Below, in pieces: positions 23,140-34,160 of a stretch of DNA of 64,000 nt (within the stretch, counting starts at the first letter, position 1; each line of letters begins with the position of its first letter). The stretch is from Emydura subglobosa (Eukaryota; Chordata; Testudines; Chelidae). The stretch spans positions 60,412,862-60,476,861 of the forward strand of contig ML679958.1 of NCBI GenBank assembly GCA_007922225.1. Direction: 5' to 3'. A program made the translations under genes and the position numbers. The notes under the pieces were generated by a model. The model worked only from the letters and a program-made list of their open reading frames with translations, did not search any database and was not told the DNA's origin.

Positions 23140-23342
23140 CTTGTCTACGTTGCCCCATGCTTTGGTCTACAGGAGGGTTCACGCTAAAGTGCTGCACTGT
23201 AACTCCCCCATGTGAATACTGTGGGTGTGAATTTTAATTCATGTCCACAATGCTCACACTGGGGAGTTACAGTACAGCACTTTGGTGCAGATTGCTGTTC
23301 ATGCTTCCCTAAGCTGAACTCCGGGGCAGCGTAGCCATAACC
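23140..23342. mobile_element. Palindromic hAT-type MITE
   Basis: The ends 'cttgtctacgttgcccc' and 'ggggcagcgtagccataa' are inverted repeats. Inside, a long hairpin is centred near 23235: 'aaagtgctgcactgtaactc' (from 23186) pairs with 'gagttacagtacagcacttt' (to 23283). No coding capacity. Confidence 0.7.
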
Positions 23343-23343
23343 T

Positions 23344-23618
23344 TAGGGTATGTCTTTACTGCTGGCTCCACGGCAATCAATTCACTGGGTAGTGGAGACC
23401 CACTCAGTCGATTCCCAGATGGACTCTGTGGCTGACACTGGTAATCCACCTCCCCGAAAGAAGTAAGGCTGCATCGACGGAAGGGCGTCTCCCCTCAGTG
23501 CAGTGCCGTGAAGACGTCGCAGTACGGCAATGTAAGTATGTCAATGGGAGAAACGCAAGCTATGTTATGTAGCTTGCATATCTCCCATTGACCACCGGCA
23601 GCAGTGTAGACCAGGCCT
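23344..23618 (+). mobile_element. MITE, first arm of a large inverted pair
   Basis: About 275 bp from 'gggtatgtctttactgctgg' to 'cagtgtagaccaggcc', with hAT-MITE-like ends. It contains a local palindrome around 'gcaagctatgttatgtagct' (23557-23577). It is collinear on the opposite strand with 23643-23917. Confidence 0.75.
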
Positions 23619-23642
23619 TCATTACACTGTCTCAGGGCTGGG

Positions 23643-23917
23643 CTATGCTAGCGGCGGTAGTTGATGGGAGGTATGCAAGCTACATAATGTAGCTTGCATC
23701 TCTTCCGTTGACGTATTTACGTTGACATACCTTGGTGTTGGCACTGCATTGACGAGAGATGCCCTCCCATTGACTCAGCCTTACTCCATTCGGGGAGGTG
23801 GATTACCAGTGTCAGCTGCGGAGTCCATCTGGGAATAGACTGAGTGGGTCTCCACTACCTGCTCAATCGATCCTGCTGAATTGATTGCTGCATAGCTGAC
23901 AATGTAGACAGACCCTT
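23643..23917 (-). mobile_element. MITE, second arm of a large inverted pair
   Basis: The reverse complement follows 23344-23618 along its whole length. Shared words include 'agtggagacccactcagtc', 'cccagatggactc', 'gctgacactggtaatccacc' and 'tccccgaa'. The spacer is about 24 bp, so both together could fold into a stem of about 270 bp. Confidence 0.75.
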
Positions 23918-24042
23918 GGGGAGGTGGACTAATTGAGTTGACTGGAGAGGACTCTCCCATCGACTGAGCAGGTCTACACAGACCCGTTCAGTCAGTGCCG
24001 CTGCATCGATGCCTGCCACCGTAGCAGTGTAGACATGCTCTG
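23918..24042. mobile_element. Third, partial MITE of the same group
   Basis: Starts near 'ggggaggtggactaattgag' and ends 'agcagtgtagacatgctctg'. It shares the 'cgactgagcaggtctacac' and 'gtagcagtgtagac' words with its neighbours. A complete opposite end is not seen. Confidence 0.45.
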
Positions 24043-24468
24043 ACTTGTTAGTTAACTCCTGTTGAACTTCAGTGGTTAATGGAGAAAGGACATCTTTAAA
24101 GATTCAGCACCTCTGTTCCTTCAATGAAGGTGTGAGAGCTTACAATATACATCCTCTAAAGCAGTGGGTGTTCCTGAAAAATGCACTGGTTTAAATATAT
24201 GGACTAAATTGATGTAGTTGATGCAGTACAACTGCACATAAACTGTTTTAACCCCATTTGTCTGTTTATCTTAAACTGGTAATTTACAGACAATGAACAA
24301 TGGGAGCTGCTGGATAGTAAGCTCTTCTGAAAATCTGGTGCATAGATTTTTTTTTTTTTTTTTTAAGCAGCTTTAAAAAGTCATTTTATAAAACCTCTTT
24401 TTTTAATTGTGACTTGTTATATTCAAACATCAGTACTCCATAAGGTTTTGTTTTTTCCCCTTCTACAG

Positions 24469-24543
24469 CTCGCAGTTGGAAAGAACACCAAGGAAAAATC
24501 CAGATGAAGAGTTTAATCTTATACTTCCACAGACTCCAGTTCG
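24469..24543 (+). CDS. RB1: RB1 exon 11
   Basis: 75 bp, one codon shorter than the human 78 bp. It encodes 'SQLERTPRKNPDEEFN' then 'LILPQTPV' between split codons (Cys at the start, Arg at the end). Acceptor 'ttctacag', donor 'gtatga'. Two CDK sites known in human RB are kept: T356 (RTPRK) and T373 (QTPVR). Phosphorylation at T373 triggers closure of the N-terminal domain on the pocket. Confidence 0.95.
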
Positions 24544-24820
24544 GTATGAAGCATTTAAAAAAGTTGCATCTGTTTTGTTTTTACTTGAATTGGAATATTC
24601 TAAAAATTGTTGAACTGAAGAATGTAGCAGTTCTGACTTTAAGTTAGTGTTCACTTTAAAACAAAGGCCCCACTCCTATAAGGTGCTTACAGCCTTCTGA
24701 GATGCTCTGAGTGCCCTCAGCTCCCCTTTCCCTTAAAATCAATGGGAGTTGAGGGCACTTGGACAGCTATGAGTACATTGCAGGCTTGGTACCCTAAATA
24801 TGCGGGAAGCTTGAATTATA

Positions 24821-25100
24821 CACTATATCCTCACAATAAAGCCCTTTGCAATAACAAACCTTTGGCTATAGTGAACATGGTCCTTGGATAGCACTGCAGC
24901 CCCACCTGCTGTGGTGGGGGGTTGACTGCGTGCTTCTCTGGGGCCGTGGTGGGGGCTGACTGTGTGCTCCCCTGGGGCTGGGACCATGGTGGGGGCTTTT
25001 GGCACACTCCTCCCACCCCTCTCCCCCACTAGAATGAATCCCTGGCTATACCAAACAAAAGACTGGGATCCCAGAGGTTTATTACAGTGAGGTTGCACTG
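24821..25100. mobile_element. Tc1/mariner-pogo-like MITE, TA-flanked
   Basis: 280 bp bounded by TA (24819-24820 and 25101-25102). The right end, read on the - strand, is 'cagtgcaacctcactgtaat'. The left end 'cactatatcctcacaataaa' is a diverged match. Repeated 'ccatggtgggggct'-like words fill the middle. This suggests a Tigger-like non-autonomous element, less certain than 1596-1987 because the termini are diverged. Confidence 0.6.
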
Positions 25101-28100
25101 TATGTGTAAAATAGATCAGTGAGCCTAGAAGTGTGAAAATGAACTTCCTTGAATGTGCTGCTCATTATCTCATTCTTTGCACCACTTAAGTGCATTTTAA
25201 TAAAATATTTTCTTCTCTGCTTGGTGTGTAAAGATTTTTTTACTCAATTCTGTGCAGGAGAGAATTTAAAAAGTATCGTACTTATTTACTACTTTCATTT
25301 TCACATACTAATAAAGATACTGCACTGACAAATTCTTGCAACTCTTTACTGTTGCAGAGCATATACAGTTGTGGGAGGAAAACTGGAGGTTCTAGGTTTG
25401 CACATCCAAAATAAAATGTAACTAAAAGCCAATTGCAGAATCTTTATTACTTGTCACGATTTTCTAGCCAGAAAGAACTCAGCTTGACTTTCAGTTCCTA
25501 GGTATAATTTGCAGTTTTGGGAGTTAGACTGTCTCTAAATTTATAAACTGAGCATATTTAATAAGGAAGCCATTGACAGATAAACTTCATGATGCCATTT
25601 GTCTCATCACTTTATCATACATAGTCATACAGCAGCATTTAAAAAAAAAAAAAAAAAAAAGTGCTGGGCTTGTGAAAGCTGTTAGATTCACGTCTGTGAA
25701 GCCTGGATTCTTTTTATTCATAGAAACAGATACAGGATAGGCAGCAGTTGCAGTCCAAGCTTGCACATACCTTTGCTGGTGTGTGTGTGTACTCTGACCT
25801 GCTAAGAGCCAGTCTAGGAGCAAAGGTGGAGTTTGAGACTTTGTGCCTATTCAGTCTTTTGCCTTTCTTCTCAAACCAGCTGACAGTTAGTTCTACATAC
25901 CTGGACACCTGTCCACTGGGAACTGGACTGGGACCAGCAACATATTTTGCAGACTACCAAACTGCCAGCAGATGGCAGTAAGTTTTCGCTCACTTATGAC
26001 TCTCAGGTGATTGTATGCAACTAACTGGCACATAAAGGTTATTATGAAAACTTCATGTTTACTTTTAAACTTACTGTAGAGTCTACCCATTTGACAGTGT
26101 ATGTCTGAGGCAAAGTCCATTAAAAGTCAGGCGGAGGCTTTCCGTTGTCTTTAGTGGCCTTTGGATCAGGCCCTTTGAGTATGTGTTTAGAAAAATAGCT
26201 TTAGCTAAAGAGAGCTGGATTTAAATAGTAGGTTAGGACATAACACGGAGTTGTGAGATCTCATTCTAGTCCTTTCATATAATAGCTCCTGTGCTGCTGC
26301 TTCCCATTCTCTCCTCCCCCAACAAAACGAAAAAAAAAAAAAAGTGTTTGTTAAAGAAGCTCATATCGAAATTTTTAAAGTGGTAGGGAAAAAAAGCAGT
26401 TTGTCCCTGAAGTGCCATGACCCAAGTAACCAGACACTCATAAGTCCATCCTGTCTGTGAGTAAAGGCCCCCATCCCTGTTTTCTCAGCTAATCAGAACA
26501 TTTTCTTTAGCCCCAGAGATATGCCAATCAGATTCCATTTGGAACAACTCTAGCCCATGGGAAATGATGGGGTTTTGTAATAGGGTACATAAAAAAGGAG
26601 ATCTGACTGAAAGTGGGAAGCCTAAGGGAACAATGCCATAAGGTCTTACAACATGCCAGAAGGACCCCCAGCAGTTCGCTTTCACAGCAAGTATTGAAAG
26701 TTGTCCGGATGTGGCAATTTACCAATATCTGTCTTGACAAAAGCAGTTGAGGCTGCAGCCTGTGTAAGAGCCAGAAGAACTTCAGCAAGAGATATGAGAG
26801 ACAGCACACCACTGTTTTGTTAGTTTGTGGCTAGGGAAAAGGATGTGAAGAACTTCACTTTAAGCAAGCTAGCTAAATTAACTGTCATAAATTGTAAATC
26901 CTCACTGTTATATCCAATATCTTTTATGTCCCAGATATACATGAAGGTGCTAATCAAGAGTGGAGGAATAGGATAATACATTTCTTTGTTGTTAGATTGA
27001 AATTTGTGGAGTTGTTACATTTGCTGCTTCTTTATGTAATTTTGAGTTGGTAAAAACAAATATACAAACAAAGCTATTCTTGTTCAAATTTACTTATGTC
27101 ACTCAATAAACAATAATGAAAACAATACTAGCAATGGTAACTGTATCTATGTGGCCTGGTGCTCTAACTTCTTAGCCATTCTGGTACCTATGTAAATGTA
27201 ATAGCTGGGCAAACCCAATCCTCTTCCTGTTCCTGTTTTATAAACAGTGAGACTACAGACTTTCAGTTAAAGAATCTTAGACTGTCTGGCAATCTTAAAA
27301 AGGCTTTGATAAATAGTGGTAAATTTAACAACTAAATATTCCACTTTATTAATAGGTATTTTATATAGCTAGTTTTATTTAGCACATTTTAAGTCATGAA
27401 CAAGCTTCAGTTCTGGCTGCTAACCTTACTTGAGCACATATATGGTATAACAGCTGTACAAATTATCTAAACATTCTTGGATTATAATTTGTTTGACTGC
27501 TCTAGTCTGTCATAAATCAGAAGGTTGCACATACCCAGATGCCTATTTTAAACCATTCTGAGCAAGCATACTTATCTCAGATCTCTAATGTGCTTTTTAC
27601 TGCGTAATCTTTTTTTACCCAGTCCCATAACACTTGCCATAATGATTGTTAGTAGTGGCAACATTTTGATGGCGCTGTATGTTTTAATATATTTACATTA
27701 AAGAGGAGAGAAAACAAACTTTTAAATACTTTAAATTCAGAATGTAACCATTTCTCAGGAATATAGTGATGTGGAAATATAAACTAGTGACATTTGTCAA
27801 ACTGCTTAGTAGATCTTGAGGATAAATTGCTAAATCAATCAGTACATTGTTCTACCTTTAAAAAAACCCAAACTTTTAAATATATCACCTGTAAAACCAT
27901 AAATAAAAAAGCAAGCTACATAAAGACCTTTCCCTAAAATATAGCATGATGTAGTAGGCTTGCATGTCAGTACCTTTAGATTTATTTCCTTTCGGCTGTG
28001 TGCCCGAGATATGTATGCACATGCATAAATTATCCTTCAGGAGGATGTACATAACACCCCAAAAATCTGGAAATATGAGATGGTCAGGCATTAATGCACA

Positions 28101-28400
28101 CAAACAAGCAGCTACCCTGATCATTTTTAACCACTAAAAACAAGTAGCAGTTCCACCACCATTCTACAACTATATGCTATCTGAAAGGAGGCCTTATTTC
28201 CCTCATTAGGGCTGTGCTTCCAGAAGGGAAACCGTTTTTAATTTAGAGTAACAAGAACTAGTCTGTTGGTGTGCCTTTAATTTCATCATTTTTCTGGAAG
28301 GAGCAAGACCCTATGTATTTTCACTGCTTTTCAACATTATCAATAATCTTTAAAGATGAAAAGCCCCATAGATACATGGGATAGTTTTTTTTTTACAGCC

Positions 28401-28470
28401 TTCTAAGTTAAGGCATTGGACTTGAACCAATGGACAGCATCTATGTGGGTTTGAATCCCATTTTTGTCAA
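28401..28470 (+). pseudogene. tRNA-Leu-like pseudogene
   Basis: 'aagttaaggcattggacttg' matches the D-arm and anticodon stem of a eukaryotic tRNA-Leu. 'ccaatggacagcatctatgt' covers the variable arm, and 'gggtttgaatcccattt' is a B box/T arm with its 5-bp stem nearly intact. The 5' acceptor half is missing (a T-run precedes it) and the anticodon loop has lost bases, so it is not a working tRNA gene. It may be a retro-inserted tRNA or the head of an unknown SINE. Confidence 0.7.
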
Positions 28471-29552
28471 GAAACTAGTAGGCATGAGTATAAGAACCTG
28501 AATAGATAGTGGGGTTTTTGTTTACTGTGTCTGTAAGAACAGCTTTAATAAGAACTTGAGTTTTTGGAGAATTTTTTATTGTGTAAAGTCTATGAAAAGT
28601 AGGAAAATGTGTGAACTTGTCAATAACTCCAATATTATTTTAAACTTTTTAATCATAATGGTGATAATGGATTCTACTCACTTTACTGATATTTAAGTTT
28701 GTTTTCTTATTAGGCAGAGTTGTGCATCCCAGTGTTTAATATCTTCATTTAATTTAATCAGCTCCTCTTCCTGACAAATCTTATATAACACTACAAACCC
28801 TAACTTGTGAATTACCTTAAAATGCATCTAGTCTAGCTAGAGCAATGGAAGGTGATAGTGGGACTTCCAGACAAATACAGCCTTCTCAATAGAACTGGAA
28901 GGGAGGGGGATCAAAGTAAGATTTCAAATTTAATGTGGCCACTTTCTGGTTTTGAATCTGTAGAATGAAAATACATGTATTTAGTGCACTTTGCTAGCTA
29001 TTGGTGGACCTACGGGAGTCATAGCTGTGGTGATGATATACAAACAATGTTCTCCAAAATATCTACATCAAAATTCTGTAATTTCTTATGACACTGCAAG
29101 CCTGAGAGTACAGTGCAGAATTAATTTTAGTTTGTGGGGTCTATAGATGACATTACAGCTAACTTTTGTAGATAAGAGTAAAGAAAAAAATGTTTTAATT
29201 TACAGAGCCTCAGTTTGATTATAGTTTGGTGCTCTTTGCATATCTTGTTTGCTAGATATTGATATTTTGCTTGTTACTGTTCTGTTGGTACTTTACTTTG
29301 TTGATGTTGATCTGATGGTGTTGGGGTAATGATGATGAATATTTATAACTTAAGTCGATGAAATACAGTTAATTTCCCCACCAGTTTGTTTTGTTACTGA
29401 GTTAATTATGTATTTAAATATATTAACAGCTCTATAAACAGAATATTATGTGCATTTCAGGAAACTGTAAGGGAACAATTTGAAAATTCTTGTCTGATAT
29501 TGAAGGCATACAAAATAAATGTTTAACATATATCTTATTACATATTTTTCAG

Positions 29553-29640
29553 GGCTGCAATGAATACTATCCAGCAGTTGATGATGATTTTAAATTCAGC
29601 AAGTGATAAACCATCAGATAATCTCATCTCATATTTTAAT
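29553..29640 (+). CDS. RB1: RB1 exon 12
   Basis: 88 bp, the human length. It completes a split Arg codon and encodes '[20 protein letters not shown]' then 'SDNLISYFN'. Acceptor 'atttttcag', donor 'gtaagt'. It starts pocket domain A (the region following human residue 373). Confidence 0.95.
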
Positions 29641-30280
29641 GTAAGTGACTAGGTTTTTTTAACTAGAGTTTGCATTTGTGTGGAAGTATCTATAAAATTA
29701 TATCCTTCAGATTATCAGCCAGGTAAATAGCATGTGTTCTCTACTAAAGGTGACCCAGAAAGGGCTTCTTAAAAATAACTGGGTTTATGTCCTCTTTTTC
29801 TTCTTAATGGTTTATAAAGGAGTGAAAGAAAATTATTAGTAGTCTTTTCTGCTTAATTTTTACCTTAGAACTATCAAGAATATCAACTCTGATCTTCCTT
29901 GTTTTTAATGGAGGATCAGTTCAAGATTTGTTTCAGATATCCTAGTGTTGAGTGCATTGTAAAACCAAAAAGGGCACAGGAGTGCAACAAGACATGTACC
30001 TAGTGTAAGTAACAAATACGAATATAAGATCTTTAGTAAACATCTTATTAAGGAATCATGATAGTTTAAACATGCATTAGTACTGTTCTTTTAAAGAGCA
30101 CTTGTCTGTATATGAATTTTACAAGCACTTAACAAATTGTTGATATTTTGTTGGAAATCTTATGGTTCTTCAAGTACACTAAGATTATTTTGTTTAGGGG
30201 GAAAAGCCAAATTTATTAATAGAGGCTATATTATGAACAGGAGAAATTTAGGTCCTGATTCAGTGAGATATTTAGGGCTG

Positions 30281-30540
30281 ATGTACATAGGAGAAAATCT
30301 AGGAGTAGCTAATGGTGAATAGCTGCTGTTTACTAATTCCCTCTGTGGACACACCCGTCCTGTGGTAAGAGGGCTTTTGCACAATTTAGGTTAGGAGATA
30401 GATTAAGCTAAAGTACACAAAGGTACACTTATTGTGGAATAAGTGTCCACATGGGGAGTTACTGCAGAATGGCTGTTTGTGCTTAAAATTCATATCCTAG
30501 CTACTTTGCACTAACTTTGCCTTGTGGGCAAGTTCTTAAG
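30281..30540. mobile_element. Palindromic MITE-like repeat in intron 12
   Basis: 'gtttactaattccctctgtg' then 'gacac' (about 30327-30352) is complementary to 'gtgtccacatggggagttac' then 'tgcag' (about 30446-30470). Edges 'ctgatgtacatagg' and 'ctttgccttgtggg' are only vaguely defined. It resembles the snap-back MITEs of intron 10 in content. Confidence 0.45.
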
Positions 30541-30853
30541 CAGGTGCCTGTCTTAACTCACATAAGTAGTCCTATTGGCTTTGTGTGGTTAGTTCCCATG
30601 TTTTAGAGTTAATTATGTGCTAAGGTGCCTTTTGCTGAATCAGGCTGTAGCTACTGTATATTACTGAGCATAAAAATATGACCACCTCTTAATCTCTCTT
30701 AAAGATTCAGAACTTCCATAACCATACTGATGACCTAATTAATAGGTTATGTGCTACAAAGCTGAGGTGGAAAAGTATTCTTGATTAACTTGTAAAAACA
30801 TGTTTTGATATACCTAGTTAAGCAAAAATATTCTTTTTTCTAATATGTTTCAG

Positions 30854-30970
30854 AACTGTACAGTGAATCCTAAAGATGGTATCCTGGCAAGAGTAGAAAA
30901 TCTTGGAAGCATCTTCAAAGATAAATTTGCTGAAGCAGTGGGGCAGGGATGTGCTGAAATTGGCTCACAG
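30854..30970 (+). CDS. RB1: RB1 exon 13
   Basis: 117 bp, the human length, phase 0 at both ends. It encodes 39 residues, including '[20 protein letters not shown]' and '[19 protein letters not shown]', in pocket domain A. Acceptor 'tgtttcag'. The exon-intron boundary reads CAG|GCAACT, so intron 13 starts with GC rather than GT. The next exon begins in the right frame, so the boundary is firm. Confidence 0.93.
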
Positions 30971-31722
30971 GCAACTAAATTTTGATTTCACATTATTCAT
31001 TTGAATGTTCGCTAATGTGAGACAAAATGTACTTACCAGCCTTTTATTGTGGCAATAGAGGAGGATAAAGTAATATTTTTCTCAACCTAGGGAAATGGGC
31101 ATGTAACTTTGGCAATGCTTTAAGACATTATTTGACCAACAATTCAGCGTACATAAGATGGTCTAGAAAGAAAAAATGCATACACTTAAAATATTTTAAA
31201 ATTAATGTTACTTTAATGAAGGCTAAGAAAATTACCAGATAAAGTATTTTAACATAGTTGAAACTGTATTTACATAGTTATCTGTTAATCTACCCTCATG
31301 CATAGGATTACTGAGCCTTTATATGGACCTGGTGGCTTGTTTCCCATCCAGTCACCAGAGCACTTGCATTTCCCTACAGTGACTTGCATAGCAAGTTCAA
31401 CCAACTTGGAAGCTCAGTATCTTCCAGCTGACAGCTCTGCTGTCTCATCTTAGCAACTGAAAATTGCCCTGTGCACTTTGACTTAAACACCTTCTTACAA
31501 CTTCAGTCTGTCATGATTCCCAATAATTCTTGCAGACTACCCTAGCACTACTGGCCAACTTGGCAGGGGCAAATCAGATTTCCTTTGAGTGGTCCCAGCA
31601 TGCACATTCTTTCCAAAGGATGGAAGTGTATTTTGGCTTTGTCACTGAAATTTGAGAGAGTGATTTTTATATTTTGGCTTGCAGTAACGTTGTGTAATGT
31701 TCTTGACTTTCTTCATTTTTAG

Positions 31723-31779
31723 AGATATAAGCTTGGTGTAAGGCTATATTACAGAGAAATGGAATCCATGTTAAAGTCG
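31723..31779 (+). CDS. RB1: RB1 exon 14
   Basis: 57 bp, the human length. It encodes 'RYKLGVRLYYREMESMLKS'. Acceptor 'ttcatttttag', donor 'gtaagt'. Pocket A helix. The following intron is only 92 bp. Confidence 0.95.
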
Positions 31780-31871
31780 GTAAGTTTAATAAGGATGAAT
31801 TACTCTTAGTGCTTTGTTCGTTTTTGAACATTAAAGCAAATCACAACCCTATTTTTGTTCATATATTTCAG

Positions 31872-31903
31872 GAGGAAGAGCGCCTATCAGTTCACAATTT
31901 TAG
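31872..31903 (+). CDS. RB1: RB1 exon 15 (32-bp micro-exon)
   Basis: 32 bp, exactly the human length. It encodes 'EEERLSVHNF' plus two bases of a split Ser codon (ag|c). Acceptor 'atatttcag', donor 'gtatat'. It is flanked by introns of 92 and 76 bp. Confidence 0.94.
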
Positions 31904-31979
31904 GTATATGTTTCTAATCATAATAGAAAATCATTATTGGTGTGCTAACACTAGTATTAAGGCCTGCATTCTTTTTCAG

Positions 31980-32056
31980 CAAACTTCTGAACAATAATAT
32001 CTTCCACACATCTCTTCTGGCCTGTGCTGTTGAGGTTGTCATGGCTACATATGGAA
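31980..32056 (+). CDS. RB1: RB1 exon 16
   Basis: 77 bp, the human length. It completes the split Ser codon, then encodes '[20 protein letters not shown]' and 'MATYG', with one base of a split Arg codon at the end. Acceptor 'ctttttcag', donor 'gtaagt'. Core of pocket domain A. Confidence 0.95.
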
Positions 32057-32276
32057 GTAAGTTGAATCTATAAAAGTGCAAGATATCGTTGCTGTTGTTT
32101 ATTAGTAGTAATAGCCACGTAGAATTAATTAAATTAGTAACTACATATGCACATTACATTTAAGTATCTGAAACTTATAAACAGCAGTGAATAAATATAG
32201 AGGGAAAAATTGATTTATACAGAAGATCATATCACTTTATTGCTGAATCACTAATTTTTTGTCTTTTTTACTTCAG

Positions 32277-32479
32277 GGAATGCTTCACAAAGTGATGGCA
32301 CCAATACTGAAACAGATTTGTCTTTTCCATGGATTCTCAATGTTTTTGATTTAAAAGCCTTTGACTTCTACAAGGTGATTGAAAGCTTTATTAAAGCAGA
32401 ACCAAGCTTGACAAGAGAGAGGATAAAACATCTAGAACGCTGTGAACATCGAATTATGGAATCTCTGGCATGGCAATCA
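32277..32479 (+). CDS. RB1: RB1 exon 17
   Basis: 203 bp against 197 in human, so two extra codons, placed in the variable stretch '[13 protein letters not shown]' before the conserved '[20 protein letters not shown]'. It ends '[13 protein letters not shown]', equivalent to human residue 565. Acceptor 'tacttcag', donor 'gtaagt'. It carries most of the last part of pocket A, and the long intron 17 follows. Confidence 0.95.
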
Positions 32480-33282
32480 GTAAGTAATATTTTTAAAATA
32501 AGTAAAAATGTGTTTCTCCACTTAGTATGTCTATATAGAGAGAAGAAATTATACCCACCTCCATTAGATTATATATAAAATTGTATTAAGTGTTATTAGT
32601 AATAAAATAAATCAGAAGACCAAAACTAGCTTGGTTTGTAGATGTCCTAAAATTCTCACTGGCCAAATTCTCACTGGTATAAATCAGTTTAGCTTGACTG
32701 ACTTCTTCAGTGAAGATATGTTGGCTTATTGTCATCTGAGGATCTGGCTCAGAATATTTTAAATGCACTACTCCCAAATTATACATAATATTTTGGGGCC
32801 AGTAAAAGCAGACAAAATGAATTAATAAATGTTATGCTTTTATCTTTCTCTTTTGCCACTTGTTGCTCCCATTCAGAGCAAGAGCCTTAGTACAGTACTT
32901 TGATATTATTGTTAGTGTTGCTGAATACTGAGTTGCCTTGTCTCCCACACTTGGATCAGTTTGGATTTCTTGGTAGCTCTGTGCTGCCCTGATCTTGAAC
33001 AAACTGGCCAATAGTAGTACATTTGGTACATGTTTCAAGCTTGTAGTGAAGAGTCAGCCTAATATGTCAGGGGATGAAGACCACCATGGAAGAGCCTATT
33101 CACTGAAATTTTAATGTCTGGTGAACAAATTTTTGTAACTTGTTTTAAATGAATCATAAACCTGTAGCTCCTTCCTTTACAATGTTGCAGAATTTGCCTT
33201 TCACGATGAATGCGATCCTTGAATGTGTAACTGGAGTAGCATAGAGGGTAGGAGTAGAAAAGTGTTAATTCCATGGAATCAG
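32480..33282 (+). other. Intron 17, first part
   Basis: Plain intron sequence. No repeat or gene could be assigned with confidence. Confidence 0.55.
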
Positions 33283-33925
33283 AGAGACCTTTACTGGAAT
33301 ATTGTATTAAATTCTGGTAACACCTTAAAATGACGTTGAGAAATTGGGAAGGATACAGAAAAGAGCTAGAAGAATGCTTTGAAGTCTGGAAAACGTGTCT
33401 TACAGTGAGAGACTAAAAAAGCTCAATGTATTTAATTTATCTAAGAGAAAGCTTAAAAGATAATGACTTGATCACAGTCAGTAAGTATTTAGGCGGCCAG
33501 AAGACATCAGGTAATAGATGGCTCTTCAGTCTATTAGACAAAGCCATGACAACAGCTAGAAACTGCAGCCAGACAAATTCAAATTAGAAATAAGGGACAA
33601 ATTTCTAAATGGCAGTGATTAGCTATTGGAACAGATTACCAAAGGAAATGTTGGATTCTCCATCTCCTAGGGTCTTCAGATCAAGACTGGATGCCTTTCT
33701 GGAAGATATGCTTTAACAGACTAGGTACCTTTTAGTTTGTGCTAGCAGGGGCTTACATGGTGCAGTTAGAGCACAACACACTAAAGTGGTCTACAATCAA
33801 ATCCCTGTAATTTGGTCTGTGGCATTGTGTGACAAGCTGTGAGTGAAATGCAATGGTCTGTGATATACAGGAGGTCAGACTACATGATTCAGTGGTCAGT
33901 CCCTTCTGGCCTTAAGTTCCTATGT
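33283..33925 (+). mobile_element. CR1 LINE 3' fragment
   Basis: Starts at 'gagacctttactggaatatt' (the '...LEYC' block of CR1 RT) and passes 'agattaccaaaggaaatgtt' and 'ggattctccatctcctaggg' (the 'LPxEVVxSPSL' block). It ends with the CR1 3' tail 'cccttctggccttaagttcc'. Degenerate and without intact frames. Confidence 0.75.
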
Positions 33926-33939
33926 GAATTTATTAACAT

Positions 33940-34160
33940 CCAAAATCTGGAAGATGAAGCTAGATGCATACTACTCCTAGTCTGAATTTAAGTTTTTAAT
34001 TGTGAGGGTGATTAACAATTGGAACATCTTACCTAGGAATGTTGTGGATTTTGTCATTTGAAGTCTGTAAATCAAGATCGGATGTAAGCTCAAGTTCAAC
34101 CAGAAGTTACTGGCTTGAATCACTTGATGAAATTCTGTGAACAGTGCTGTGCAGGAGGTG
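33940..34160 (+). mobile_element. Second CR1-like 3' fragment
   Basis: 'gtgattaacaattggaacat', then 'agtctgtaaatcaagatcgg' and 'gtgctgtgcaggaggt', repeats the end of the CR1 ORF2 and 3' UTR just downstream of the previous fragment. More diverged, so an older insertion or another subfamily. Confidence 0.55.

Larger units (their letters stand above)
24544..29552 (+). other. RB1 intron 11
   Basis: Mostly plain intron. Apart from the Tigger-like MITE (24821-25100) and the tRNA-like pseudogene (28401-28470), it holds MIR-like fragments near 24665-24770 and 26115-26185 and an A-run at 25641-25660. The short open frames here have no recognisable similarity. Confidence 0.6.

Noticed and set aside
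28401..28470. Functional tRNA gene
   Set aside because: The 5' acceptor half is missing and the anticodon loop is short, so it cannot fold into a complete tRNA.
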